A stretch of DNA of 64,000 nt from Lolium rigidum (GCF_022539505.1 NC_061511.1:39111144-39175143); one strand, 5' to 3'. Shown: positions 42,364 through 54,577, counted from the stretch's first letter. Notes: generated by a model from the letters alone, not told the origin. Made by a program: numbers and translations.

Positions 42364-44760
42364 TGAAAGGACACGGATGTCGCCTAGAGGGGGGGGGGTG
42401 AATAGGCGATTTAAAACTTTTACGAGATGGGCTTAACAAATGCGGAATAAAACTAGCGTTTACTTTGTCAAGCCCAAAGCCTATATATTATGGTTCACCT
42501 ATGTGCACCAACAACTTATGCTAAGAAATACAAGCAACTATGTGATAGCAAGATATATAACTTCAAGCACGATGGCTATCACAGAGTAAAGTGCATAAGT
42601 AAAGAGCTCGGGTATAGAGATAACCGAGGCACGCGGGAGACGATGATTTAACCCGAAGTTCACACTCTTGCGAGTGCTAATCTCCGTTGGAGAGGTGCGG
42701 TGGCTTAGTGCTCCCGAACGCCACAAGAGGCTCACCTTGAGGTGTGGTTGCTCGATGCACACCAACGCCACAAAGGCCTCACCCCAAGATGCGGTACTCA
42801 CACCACACACCGAACGCCACGAAGGCGCCTCACCTTATTCTCCGGTGACCCTCGCCACAAAGGCCTAGGTCACGGTTCCACTAATGGATTTCCTTCGAGG
42901 CGGAAACCGGGCCTTACACAAAGCTTGGGGCACGCATCCACAACTTAATTGGAGGCTCCCAAGAAATCGCCACAAAGGCCTAGAATCCGTCTAGGGTTCC
43001 AAGAACCCAAGAGTAACAACCTTCTTGCTTTCACTTCCACGAATCACCGTGGAGAACTCAAACCGATGCACCAAATGCAATGGCAAGAACACCACAAAGA
43101 TGCTCAAGTCCTTCTCTCTCAAATTCCAACAAAGCTACAAAAGCTATTGGGGGAATAAGAGAGGAAGAACAAAGAGGAGAACACAAAATTCTCCGAGATC
43201 TAGATCCCAAAGATTCACTCACAAAGAGATGATATGGTTTGGTCAAAGTGTGGATCTAGATCTCCTCTCTTTTCCCTCAAAAGGGGGCAAGAATCATGGA
43301 GGGATAGAGAGAAAGGGCAAGCTTCTCAAGAACAACAATGGAGGAGAGAGAGAGTGAGAGAGCTGCAGCCCAAGGAGGAAGAAGGGGGTATTTATACCCC
43401 CGAAAAATCGAGCCGTTGCAGCAAATTGGGGGCGGATAATCCGGCCTAAGTAGGGGCCGGATAATCCGCCCCCCGGAAAATCCGGCCTTTGGGAAATTCC
43501 GGGCAAATGTCCGGCCCTGTTCCGGACTTGCTTTTCGAAAAGTCCTTAGCCAAATTTCAGGGGCCGGATATTTTGCAAATATCCGGCCCGGAAAATCCGG
43601 CCAGGTGAAACTTGTAAAATCAATATCTAAAGATTGGTAGCTCCGAATTGAGTGAAACCAATTTTGTTGGAAAGAGGACGACAAGAGCTACCCAACAAAA
43701 ATTGGAAATATGGAAACCAGTGGGGGGTGATTTTCTATTATTTTTAGAGGTGCAACACCTCAACATGAGAAACCGAGAAAATCACCAAACTCGAAAACGC
43801 AACAAGTGATCTATGCAAAATCCGTTTTCGATGAACTAGAGCTTGTCATGAGAATAAGCACAAGCTCTAAAACATCACATGGATAAGATCCAAATAACAA
43901 CCAAGAAAGATGATGCAACGATGCAAAGGTTTGAGCTCTCTCCGAACGATACGATCGAGTTACTCACTCGAGAGCCCTCTTGAGAGTACGGCAACTAAAC
44001 TATAAACCGGTCTCCAACTACACTATGAGACCGGTGAGAAAGAAACCCTATCAAGAGCAAACCTTAACCTTGCGCGTTCCACTTGAGCTCGATGATGACG
44101 ATCTTGACCGCAACAAGATGGAACGCCTTTCTTGATTGTGCTTGCTTGACGAAGTCATGCGAATTGCTCCCCCATACTCCACTATGGGAGAGCTTCTTCT
44201 TTGGCGCATCTTCACATATCCATGAACATCATATGGATGGGAGAGCTTCTTGCTTGACGAAGTCTTGTGGGTTGCTCCCCCATAATCCATCATGGGAGAG
44301 CTTCTTCTTCGTCACATCTTCACATATCCATGATCACCATATGGATGGCAAGAGTCAAGCAAAGGATCTCTTCGAGATGGCTCATCTTGAACTTGCACTT
44401 CATTTCTTCATGGCAAGCTTCAATCATATGATCTCTTCGAGTTGGCTCATCTTGAACTTGCACTTCATTTCTTCATGGCAAGCTTCAAGCATATGATCTC
44501 TTCGAGTTGGCTCATCTTGAACTTGCACTTCATTCCGTTGATGTCTTGAAGTTAACTTTGAGAGCTCACTTCATCTTTATCTTCAAGACATACTTGACAC
44601 TTGATCTTCTTCATTTGCTTCTTATTGCAATCTTGAAGCCAACATATGGTTCAAGCATTGCCTATGGACAACTCCTACAAATATAACTCAATGCAAACAT
44701 TAGTCCATAGGGATTGTCATTAATTACCAAAACCACACATGGGGGTTCCATGTACTTTCA
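42364..44760 (-). repeat. 3' LTR of the gag-only element (2,397 bp)
   Basis: It matches 50794-53197 from end to end. It contains a TATA-like box (GGTATAAATACC on minus, 43387-43398) and repeated GGCCGGATAATCC/CCGGAAAATCCGGCC motifs near 43430-43600. A 65-bp tandem repeat (landmark CTCATCTTGAACTTGCACTT at 44381, 44446 and 44511) lies near its 5' end on minus. Confidence 0.93.
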
Positions 44761-47700
44761 ATCTCCCCCATTTTGGTAATTGATGACAATCTCTTTGAGA
44801 GGGTTTATATAAGGAATTTAAGTAACAAACAAGTTGAATACATAGAGCAAACTCCCCCATACTATATGCAAGAGCATACATTGACATTCAAAGCCTAGTG
44901 GAGTTTTCTCTAAATATTCAACTATGCAAAGCAACAAGATGCAATGCAATAAAGGCACATGCTTAAGCACAAAGCAAAGACATTACCAAATTCCCTTAAA
45001 CCCTCCAAACTTCTCCCCCATTGGCACCAATTGCCGAAATGGGTGAAAAATTTAGAAGGCCAACATAGTGAGAGTTCTACATAGCGTGTGCATTTCTCAT
45101 AATTTGAGCGGAATCAAATGCACATATCCAATGACGAATATTCGGAAGGAATCACACTATAGAGAGGATCAAAAGATTGCAAGAGGATAACAAAGTCAAG
45201 AAGCTTCAACAAATGAAGCAAGCAACCAAATGAACCACAAAGAAGATACCAAAAGAAGGATTGATATTATGATAAGATCAAGAAGATTGCTCTAAATAAT
45301 ATGAGGAAGCTCTCCAAGGTTTGTGCACAAAACTAGATAATTTGCATTGAAGTATAAAGTGCACAAACATGGAATCATCACTCCCATAATATCATTCAAA
45401 ACAAAAGATACCAAGTGAATTAAACTCTAATGATCACCACAAAATTGTGCTTTAAATAAAATGAGGAAGCTCCCCAAGGTACATGCATAAATTAAAATGT
45501 TGCATTTGAATACAATATGCATAACATGGAATCCTCACTCCCTCATTACCAATTCAAAGCACGAACATTTGTAATGAATCATAGATAGAAAATTAAGCTT
45601 AACACTTGCAACAAACAAATGGTTGAGCAAGAAGTAAGAGGCACCATAATAAAAGGCTCAACCAATGATATGTGAAAGGCATGATAAAGCATATTATAAG
45701 ACTATTACAAGGATGAGCAAAAAAGCATCATCATAGTCTTCAATGAATTATATTGCTTAGCATGACCAATCAACACGGAACAAATAAATAAGATATCAAA
45801 TGGAGATGTATCATCTCTTATGTGTATAAGTTTCTCTAAGTGGGCAATATCACAAAGATATTTCTCCACAAAGAAACATGCACACCCAAAATAGATACAC
45901 AAGAAATATAGCATGATATCCAAGACGAAGTCATGCAATATGCCAATAAGAATTTTTGCTTAATAGCATGGCCAAAGGCTCAATTTTATCTTATTGTACA
46001 TTCATGAACTTCAACCACAAACATCTAAAATACATCACAAATATCAACAAGGGATAGAAGATAGTTGGGATGCATTGAGAAAGGCAACAAGTATCACAAA
46101 CAAGGATACCAAAAGAAATAACTAAATTTGCACTTTCATCTATATTGCACACGTGAGAGCCTTGAGGAATTGATATGCAATAAAATTGCTAGATAGGCAT
46201 AGTTGGGATGGATGAATCATGAGCATGATTTTATATACTTCCCAACATATGTGCTCATCTCAATTTACTCATATTTGCAATAAAGAGGTTTCATTAAAAT
46301 CTTTGCAAGAAGCATGCTATTTGCAAATCAAGAGATTCATGCCAAGATGCAACCACATGGTTGGATGCTAGAAAAATATGCATGAGAAGATACTTGTTAC
46401 CGAGATAACATTGGTGTGGAGGTAGTAGATAGGAGTTCGTTGATCATCCTAGCTTGCCTCAAATTACCATTGAGTCACCACTTCTTCCTAAGTGTGAGAC
46501 AAGCATCCAATGTATCTCCTTGTACCTAAAACAAAATTAAATACAAAATGGTTCCCAAACTAATTGAGTCCAAAGTAGTTAGATACACTACAACATATAG
46601 GACAAACTCCGCAAAACTATGTGCATATAGATAAGAAATTGAATTTCATGCACATCTTAGCCAAAATAGGATTTGATGGAGTTTATCCTATATATTGGAT
46701 CAAAGAAAGTAACACATGCCATAAGATATACATATATTAAATATGCATGCACAGTACTTTCAAGAACCAAAGGAAGATACAATTTGGACAAACACCAAAT
46801 AAATTAAGAAACAATGGTTGTCCAAATTATATCAAAGAACCAAATCAACACAAGATTGACTCCAAAAACTTATCTCATTATAAGAAGCTAATTAAACCCA
46901 AAAACAAAGGAATGAGATAACCAACTCCCAAGAGAGCAAGGTTCCAACAAATGAACCAAACCCTCAACACTTTTTATGATGGCACAAAGTACCAATAAGA
47001 AAAGGTTTGTCTCCCAAGACCAACTTATTGAAAATGATCAAGAGATGTTAAGCATTCTAACAAATATAGGAGAGCTCCCCTAAGATTAGTGCATTATCTA
47101 GGATTTTGCATATGAATACAAAATGCACAAAACTAGGATCATCACGCTACCTATATCTACTAAAAATGCTAAGGAAGTTTAAAAAGACAAATTAGATCCA
47201 TAAGATGCAAGGAAGACACATGGGAGTCAAAGCACAACAAGTTCATGGCAATAGATAAGGCATTTAAACACAAGCGCCAATGTAAATATGATCAATAAAT
47301 ATCTACCTCATAATTGATTGCCACTTGTCCTAGGACAAGAGGTATTAGGAAATATTTCCCGGTGGTAGTTTGTAAGTATAAATAAGATCATATTTACAAC
47401 AAATAAAGCATATGGTAAAAGATAAGATTTAACCATCATGCAAAGAGAGTTTCTTGATAGCTTCAATTAGTCATACCAACATGCAAAGCAATTAATAGTA
47501 TTCATACCAACATGCAAAGCAATTAATAGTATTCATACCAACATGCAAAGCAATTAATAGTATGACATGTTGGGAAAAACCATGCCAAGAAAAACTTTCA
47601 CAAATAAGATCCACAAATATATTAGCAATGAAGCCATTTAAACAAATTGGAACTTGTTTGAGCAAACATGCCACATAGGAGAGAGATAATTTATAATATC

Positions 47701-48341
47701 AATTCTATGTGACACAACCTCAAATGTTCACATTTTCTAGGCTTGTAATATGCACAAAACTTATTACTCCCCCAAAATGTGATAAGGAAATTATTTTCAC
47801 AAGAGGCAAATAAGATCCAACTAGAGATATTAATGGACATTAGAATTTGAGTTTCTCATGAAGATGACATACCACATAGAGACTAGATAATCTTGCAATA
47901 TCAATTCTAAGTGATATTCCTCATGTACACACATTGTTAGGATTGTGAAATTCCCAAAGGAATACCACTCCCCCAAAATGGGATAGTCCATTAATCGCTC
48001 ATAAGAGCCATATAAGATACAATAAGATGCAAAGAGGCTCCAACACAAACACAAATACATGGTGTGCAACCCAACATACATAGACTTGATTTCTCAAGAT
48101 AAACAAGTAGGAAGCACAACATATACAAACACATGCTAGGAACAAAACTAACACATGCAAAGGGGCGAGTAACTTTCAATATAAATGAGTTGAGCACATG
48201 TTACCGCAAGGAGGAACATTGGATATATGATAGAAGCAAGATAATCAAAAGACTTGGCTTGATATAATATAAATGATGAAGATCCCTTAATTCCTCATGA
48301 TGTAGCCAAGTCTCCAATGCCCTCCAACAAGTACCTATTGA
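44761..48341 (-). other. Non-coding interior of the gag-only element
   Basis: It begins with the polypurine tract (AAAATGGGGGAGAT on minus, 44761-44774). About 3.5 kb of A-rich (plus-strand) sequence follows with no open frame above about 80 codons on either strand and no recognisable pol motif. This is where pol would lie in a complete copia element. It may be degraded beyond recognition or replaced, and its content as RNA structure or packaging signal cannot be judged by eye. Confidence 0.7.
47471..47563. repeat. 31-bp tandem repeat, three copies
   Basis: The sequence TCATACCAACATGCAAAGCA plus AATTAATAGTAT recurs at 47471, 47502 and 47533 with almost no change. It lies in the non-coding interior of the gag-only element. 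A perfect young minisatellite like this suggests replication slippage and would be a variable marker. Confidence 0.92.
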
Positions 48342-50738
48342 TCAAGTTTTGGATTGTTGGTCCCCAACTAAGTTGGGTCCTAAGAGGTTAGTCACAATAG
48401 GCTTGGCAACCCAAATGGTTCTTTTCTTGACACCACTTTGAGCACCAACATATTTGGCAACCACATTGCCACCCTCATCCTTACGAAGAGAATAAACATC
48501 ATCAATGGTGATAGAGTTGGATGAGGTACCAATAGTGCAAAAGGAGGAGATGTGGCCCTTCTCACGGCATATGTAGCAAGTTCTTTTCTTCTCCTTCTTC
48601 TCACTAGATTTCTCCACAATGGGAGCATTGGCTTGAGACTTCTTGGGAAGTGGCATTTCTTCAACTTGAGGTTGAATATGAGTTTGAGCTTGAGGCCGCT
48701 TCCCTTTTTGCTTCTTCTTCTTCAAAGGGCAAGATCTAACATGATGCCCTTCAATTTTGCACTTGAAGCAAACAATCTTGGCCGGGTCTTTGACTTGTAC
48801 TTGGCCCTTTTTCTTCTTGTTGTTCTTGGACTTTTTCTTGTTGTTGGATTTGAATCCAAGTCCACTCTTGTCATTGGGGGATTGTTGCACACTCAACATC
48901 GTGTCAAGTTTGCATTTCCCTTCATGACTCTTTTCCAAGTCATTCTTCAAAGAAGTGACTTGGGCCTTGAGCTCTTTGATTTCCTCTACATGGTTAGTAA
49001 CAACACAAGTACTAGAGGAAGTAGAGCCTTCATTGTTAGAGCAACAAGGCAAGGAAGATAATTCATCACAAGATTTAGCAATACTATGAGTGGATGAATT
49101 ACTAGGACTAGCACATGGCAATATAACATTTTGAGTAGTAGTGCTAGTATCCACATGAGGCTCACAAGGTGTTGCCTTTGATATGATAGCCTTATGAGCT
49201 AACTTTAGCCTATCATGAGAGGCTAGAAGATCCTCATGGGAGCTAGAAAGCTTTCCATGATTTTCTTCCAATTTCCCATAATTGCTAGTTAGCAATTCAA
49301 GTTGAGCCCTTAGCTCAACATTCTCCTTCAAGATAGATGCTTCACAAGAAGTAGAGTTAGTAGCACAAGCATCACCACAAGACATATCAAGAAGAGAGGG
49401 TAACATAGCATGCTCTTTTAAATATGAAGCTTGTAGTTGCTCATGTGACTTGGTGAGGATAGAGTGTTCGCTCTCCAAGGCCTTGTGGGCCTTGTGTAGA
49501 TCATCTAGATCCTTAACAAGTTTATCATGACCAACACCAACTTTGGACTTTTCATTTTTAAGCATTTTTAATTTAGCTTTAGCATGGTCTCTTTCCTTAG
49601 TGAGTTTAGAAAATATTTCATTTTGAGACACCTCAAGGGTTTCAAGTTGATCCTCAAGAGAGGCTACGGTATCTTGTTCTTCTTCAAGATCATTTTTTAG
49701 GGATGCTACATCATTGGCATACTCTCGTTCAAGAGCACCCATTTTATCAATGGTGTTCTCATGCATCCAAATAAGTTTTTGGCTCTCAATAGCGGTAGTC
49801 AATATTTCAAAGAAGTGAGAGCTAGCAATTTTATCTTTGCAAAGAACCTTGAATACACTATTACCCTTACCGCGTAGAGAGACAACCCAATCCTCTTCTT
49901 CATACTCATCCTCATCCTTGTCACCACGAGAAATATTAGATTCCATGGTAGGAGATGCCGTGGAACCCTTGGCCATAAGGCATATATGAGAACCGTGAGA
50001 TAAAGATGAGGAGTTTCTTGAGGCTCCATTCAAGATCTTGTCTTGACCAATACAATCTTTGGTTTCCTCTACATTGTTAGTCACACAACAACTAGAGGAA
50101 ATAGAAGCATTTTTATGATGGCCACAAGACAAAGCAAGCATATCATCATTAGATTTATTCAAGCAACTTACACATGATATGCAAGGACTATCAACACAAG
50201 CATGTAAATCATTTATAGTGCTATATGTGTTCATGTCCATAGATGAAGCATTGCAATGAGATAGAGATGAAGAATCATCAATAGTAAGCTCAATATCAAC
50301 ATTGCAATTTTCATCACCACTCACCATATCATTACCTTGTGTCTTGCCACACATTGGTGAAGTGGGTGAAGATGAGAACTCATCACGGCCGGAAGTGGAA
50401 GCAATACAATCATCCTCAATAATATTGGACACATCATATTTATCTTGAAGCTTTGTCCATAATTCATGAGCGCTCCCAAAAGGCATGATTGATGTAGTAA
50501 CTACATTGCTCACAATAATGGAAAACACATGAGAAGCAAGAGCATCGAGACAAGAGTTTTTCTTCTCCTCATAAGATAAATTTTGGGGATCCTTAGGAGA
50601 AGAAAAACCCATGTCAAGAATTCGCTCCATGTCCGGGGAAATACCCCGCAAAATATTAAGCACATAAATTTTCCATAGATCAAAATTTGTGCCATCAAAT
50701 ATAAACAAGTTATTGTGCACTAATCCCCTAACCGACAT
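48342..50738 (-). CDS. Gag-like protein with coiled coils and two CCHC zinc knuckles
   Basis: This is a 798-residue protein. I choose the ATG at 50738 (MSVRGLVHNN), because the upstream ATG at 50804 lies inside the LTR beyond the PBS. Residues about 10-110 resemble the DUF4219/UBN2 copia Gag (LFIFDGTNFDLWKIYVLNIL). A Ser-rich region follows. Long heptad-like coiled coils cover about 316-516 (MGALEREYANDVASLKNDLE, EEEQDTVASLEDQLETLE) and about 581-616. A lysine-rich segment comes before CCHC knuckles CFKCKIEGHHVRSC (about 657-670) and CYICREKGHISSFC (about 721-734). No protease motif follows and the frame ends 65 residues later. The frame is fully open, which in such a young insertion may mean selection or simply recency. 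Usual copia Gag regions are much shorter and lack such coiled coils. Confidence 0.88.
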   Translation of the reverse strand: MSVRGLVHNNLFIFDGTNFDLWKIYVLNILRGISPDMERILDMGFSSPKDPQNLSYEEKKNSCLDALASHVFSIIVSNVVTTSIMPFGSAHELWTKLQDKYDVSNIIEDDCIASTSGRDEFSSSPTSPMCGKTQGNDMVSGDENCNVDIELTIDDSSSLSHCNASSMDMNTYSTINDLHACVDSPCISCVSCLNKSNDDMLALSCGHHKNASISSSCCVTNNVEETKDCIGQDKILNGASRNSSSLSHGSHICLMAKGSTASPTMESNISRGDKDEDEYEEEDWVVSLRGKGNSVFKVLCKDKIASSHFFEILTTAIESQKLIWMHENTIDKMGALEREYANDVASLKNDLEEEQDTVASLEDQLETLEVSQNEIFSKLTKERDHAKAKLKMLKNEKSKVGVGHDKLVKDLDDLHKAHKALESEHSILTKSHEQLQASYLKEHAMLPSLLDMSCGDACATNSTSCEASILKENVELRAQLELLTSNYGKLEENHGKLSSSHEDLLASHDRLKLAHKAIISKATPCEPHVDTSTTTQNVILPCASPSNSSTHSIAKSCDELSSLPCCSNNEGSTSSSTCVVTNHVEEIKELKAQVTSLKNDLEKSHEGKCKLDTMLSVQQSPNDKSGLGFKSNNKKKSKNNKKKKGQVQVKDPAKIVCFKCKIEGHHVRSCPLKKKKQKGKRPQAQTHIQPQVEEMPLPKKSQANAPIVEKSSEKKEKKRTCYICREKGHISSFCTIGTSSNSITIDDVYSLRKDEGGNVVAKYVGAQSGVKKRTIWVAKPIVTNLLGPNLVGDQQSKT

Positions 50739-50779
50739 CTTTACTCTCAAGGCGGTGAAGCCTAAGAATGAGAGACCTT

Positions 50780-50791
50780 GCTCTGATACCA
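50780..50791 (-). promoter_or_regulatory. Primer-binding site of the gag-only element
   Basis: TGGTATCAGAGC on minus, two bases after the LTR end CCTTTCA, is the canonical initiator-Met tRNA site. It places the gag-only element with copia-type priming. Confidence 0.92.
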
Positions 50792-50793
50792 AT

Positions 50794-53197
50794 TGAAAGG
50801 ACACGGATGTCGCCTAGAGGGGGGGGTGAATAGGCGATTTAAAACTTTTACGAGATGGGCTTAACAAATGCGGAATAAAACTAGCGTTTACTTTGTCAAG
50901 CCCAAAGCCTATATATTATGGTTCACCTATGTGCACCAACAACTTATGCTAAGAAATACAAGCAACTATGTGATAGCAAGATATATAACTTCAAGCACGA
51001 TGGCTATCACAGAGTAAAGTGCATAAGTAAAGAGCTCGGGTATAGAGATAACCGAGGCACGCGGGAGACGATGATTTAACCCGAAGTTCACACTCTTGCG
51101 AGTGCTAATCTCCGTTGGAGAGGTGCGGTGGCTTAGTGCTCCCGAACGCCACAAGAGGCTCACCTTGAGGTGTGGTTGCTCGATGCACACCAATGCCACA
51201 AAGGCCTCACCCCAAGATGCGGTACTCACACCACACACCGAATGCCACGAAGGCGCCTCACCTTATTCTCCGGTGACCCTCGCCACAAAGGCCTAGGTCA
51301 CGGTTCCACTAAGGGATTTCCTTCGAGGCGGAAACCGGGCCTTACACAAAGCTTGGGGCACGCATCCACAACTTAATTGGAGGCTCCCAAGAAATCTCCA
51401 CAAAGGCCTAGAATCCGTCTAGGGTTCCAAGAACCCAAGAGTAACAACCTTCTTGCTTTCACTTCCACGAATCACCGTGGAGAACTCAAACCGATGCACC
51501 AAATGCAATGGCAAGAACACCACAAAGATGCTCAAGTCCTTCTCTCTCAAATTCCAACAAAGCTACAAAAGCTATTGGGGGAATAAGAGAGGAAGAACAA
51601 AGAGGAGAACACAAAATTCTCCGAGATCTAGATCCCATAGATTCACTCACAAAGAGATGATATGGTTTGGTCAAAGTGTGGATCTAGATCTCCTCTCTCT
51701 TTTCCCTCAAAAGGGGGCAAGAATCATGGAGGGATAGAGAGAAAGGGCAAGCTTCTCAAGAACAACAATGGAGGAGAGAGAGAGTGAGAGAGCTGCAGCC
51801 CAAGGAGGAAGAAGGGGGGTATTTATACCCCCCCGAAAAATCGAGCCGTTGCAGCAAATTGGGGGCGGATAATCCGGCCTAAGTAGGGGCCGGATAATCC
51901 GGCCCCCCCCCCGGAAAATCCGGCCTTTGGGAAATTCCGGGCAAATGTCCGGCCCTGTTCCAGACTTGCTTTTCGAAAAGTCCTTAGCCAAATTTCAGGG
52001 GCCGGATATTTTGCAAATATCCGGCCCGGAAAATCCGGCCAGGTGAAACTTGTAAAATCAATATCTAAAGATTGGTAGCTCCGAATTGAGTGAAACCAAT
52101 TTTGTTGGAAAGAGGACGACAAGAGGTACCCAACAAAAAGTGGAAATATGGAAACCAGTGGGGGTGATTTTATATTATTTTTAGAGGTGCAACACCTCAA
52201 CATGAGAAACCGAGAAAATCACCAAACTCGAAAACGCAACAAGTGATCTATGCAAAATCCGTTTTCGATGAACTAGAGCTTGTCATGAGAATAAGCACAA
52301 GCTCTAAAACATCACATGGATAAGATCCAAATAACAACCAAGAAAGATGATGCAACGATGCAAAGGTTTGAGCTCTCTCCGAACGATACGATCGAGTTAC
52401 TCACTCGAGAGCCCTCTTGAGAGTACGGCAACTAAACTATAAACCGGTCTCCAACTACACTATGAGACCGGTGAGAAAGAAACCCTATCAAGAGCAAACC
52501 TTAACCTTGCGCGTTCCACTTGAGCTCGATGATGACGATCTTGACCGCAACAAGATGGAACGCCTTTCTTGATTGTGCTTGCTTGACGAAGTCATGCGAA
52601 TTGCTCCCCCATACTCCACTATGGGAGAGCTTCTTCTTTGGCGCATCTTCACATATCCATGAACATCATATGGATGGGAGAGCTTCTTGCTTGACGAAGT
52701 CTTGTGGGTTGCTCCCCCATAATCCATCATGGGAGAGCTTCTTCTTCGTCGCATCTTCACATATCCATGATCACCATATGGATGGCAAGAGTCAAGCAAA
52801 GGATCTCTTCGAGATGGCTCATCTTGAACTTGCACTTCATTTCTTCATGGCAAGCTTCAATCATATGATCTCTTCGAGTTGGCTCATCTTGAACTTGCAC
52901 TTCATTTCTTCATGGCAAGCTTCAAGCATATGATCTCTTCGAGTTGGCTCATCTTGAACTTGCACTTCATTTCGTTGATGTCTTGAAGTTAACTTTGAGA
53001 GCTCACTTCATATTTATCTTTAAGACATACTTGACACTTGATCTTCTTCATTTGCTTCTTATTGCAATCTTGAAGCCAACATATGGTTCAAGCATTGCCT
53101 ATGGACAACTCCTACAAATATAACTCAATGCAAACATTAGTCCATAGGGATTGTCATTAATTACCAAAACCACACATGGGGGTTCCATGTACTTTCA
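50794..53197 (-). repeat. 5' LTR of the gag-only element (2,404 bp)
   Basis: Partner of 42364-44760. The TATA-like box is near 51820-51831. The main differences from the partner are lengths of G and C runs near 50819, 51815 and 51902, plus scattered single-base changes. The 65-bp tandem repeat is also present (about 52808-52970). Confidence 0.93.
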
Positions 53198-53202
53198 AGG
53201 TT

Positions 53203-53835
53203 CCCTCTCTCCGCCAGATCCGTCGTGGTCGTAAGAGCGGCCAGCCTCAGGTAGAGACCCGGCCACGGGCTTCGGATCTAGCTGTCGAGCGGTTACGGGT
53301 ATGTTCTTCCTCGGGCCTCTACCTTTCCTTTACATGCTTTCCATTGAAATGTTAATGACATCGCGGCAACACATCGTAGGCGGAGATGGCAGCAAAGGAG
53401 CAGGCGGCCCAGGAGCAAAGGGCGCAGATGGAGCAGCAGATTCTGCAGTACCAGCAGCACCAGACACAGATGATGCAGCAGATGCAACAGCAGCAGCCGA
53501 TGATGCAGCAGCACCAGGCACAGATGAACTGGCTGTTGAGCCAGACCAGTCTGTCTTCTCCACCGGGGAGTCTTCCTGTTCCTCCTTTCTCCATGCCGTG
53601 GATGCCGCCACCGTCCACTCAGAGCCCGGTGACACCTCTCACCGTGAACAACACGAACATCATCCGGAGCATGAACCACGGTGAGTCCTCCTACACTTGT
53701 GCCCAACCCGCTACTTGTACTTGTTCAATTGTTCAATATGCAAATGCAAATGCTAATTCCATCAACCTTGTAGATTATCTGTCACAAGGCAATGACGATG
53801 AGGCCGGCGCAAGCAATGGAGGAGGACAAGGTTGA
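53203..53835 (+). pseudogene. Transposase_24-type CACTA gene, 3' part
   Basis: The interrupted exon resumes in the correct frame at 53203 (VPSLRQIRRGRKSG to LAVERLR) and ends at a donor at 53298. The last exon opens at 53380 (AEMAAKEQAAQEQRAQ), after acceptor CATCGTAG, and runs to TGA at 53833-53835. It encodes a Gln/Met-rich coiled-coil-like region (QQHQTQMMQQMQQQQPMMQQ) and a Pro-rich tail. The match of frame and motif across the 10.8-kb insertion confirms that the retrotransposon landed in an exon. Confidence 0.82.
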
Positions 53836-54094
53836 TGGCATGGTCATCGTGCACTTGTCGTTGTTGTAATGGATTGTTCGCACTTGTAATGGATTGTAAT
53901 AATGGACATTGCTATATGGATGGACTCTATGTAATGGATTGTATGCATGAACTATGTGTGCTCGATGTATTTGTGGTGTTGTTGATGTGTTTGGTGATCA
54001 TATGTTGAATATATATGTTATATATGCTATATTTGTGAAATGCAATATTTGAAATGCAGGGATAAATGAAAAACAGCAAAAAAATGAAAAAATC

Positions 54095-54560
54095 AGCACG
54101 GCAAAGGACTTTTGGTCTCTTTGCCGTGTGCACACGCACGGCAAAGGCGCCACGTGGCGCTCACCTGTGCTCCTGAGAGCTCCTGTGGGTGTGCTGGAAC
54201 TGTCTTCGCCGTGCGGGCTGGCGTGCTGGCGCACGGCAAAGCCAGCGGCACGGCACAGAGCTGCCGCACGGCAACGTTTGCGCGCACGGCAAAGGGAAGG
54301 CCGCATGGCAATGTCACCGCGCACGGCAAAGGGAAGAACGCACGGCAACGCCCTACCGCACGGCAAAGAGATGCACGCACGGCAAAGACAATGTCGCACG
54401 GCAAAGGCCTTTGCCGTGCATAACGGCCATGCGCACGGCAACGTTGGCTTTGCCGGCGGTCTATTTGCCGGGCAGACTTTGCCGTGCGTGCACGCACGGC
54501 AAAGCCTTTGCCGTGCATATAGGGACCTTTGCCGTGCAAAGTGCCGCACGGCAACGCCCT
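54095..54560. repeat. CACTA 3' subterminal repeats
   Basis: About twenty CACGGCAAAG/CTTTGCCGTG motifs in both orientations lead into the 3' terminal repeat, mirroring 28605-28985. Overlapping open frames of up to 180 codons run through this block on both strands but follow the repeat period and are not genes. Confidence 0.9.
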
Positions 54561-54577
54561 GTTTTCCCGTAGTGTGT

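Larger units (their letters stand above)
42364..53197 (-). mobile_element. Non-autonomous gag-only LTR retrotransposon (TR-GAG type), 10.8 kb
   Basis: Two LTRs of about 2.4 kb (42364-44760 and 50794-53197) with TG...CA ends (TGAAAGTACATGG to ATCCGTGTCCTTTCA on minus) are flanked by TSD AGGTT at 42359-42363 and 53198-53202. The minus-strand order is 5' LTR, Met-tRNA PBS, a single long Gag frame, 3.6 kb without coding capacity, a polypurine tract and the 3' LTR. Protease, integrase and RT are absent. Terminal-repeat elements with only a gag gene are known in plants as TR-GAGs, and they depend on another element's Pol. The LTRs differ at about 14 substitutions plus homopolymer-length changes by hand count (about 0.6%), so the insertion is very recent. 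Confidence 0.93.
28592..54574 (+). mobile_element. CACTA (En/Spm) transposon, about 26 kb, with a nested retrotransposon
   Basis: The terminal inverted repeats are CACTACGGGAAAA (28592) and its exact complement ending at 54574. They extend imperfectly to 29 bp with CGTTGCCGTGC. The TSD is TGT (28589-28591 and 54575-54577). Dense subterminal CACGGCAAAG/CTTTGCCGTG motifs in both orientations flank the interior, as expected for transposase-binding subterminal repeats. The interior holds a TNP2-like gene and a Transposase_24-type gene, both on plus. Both genes are damaged and the second is split by a retrotransposon, so this copy should not be autonomous. Without the nested element and its extra TSD it is about 15.1 kb, half of which is the tandem array at 29175-36797. 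Confidence 0.95.
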
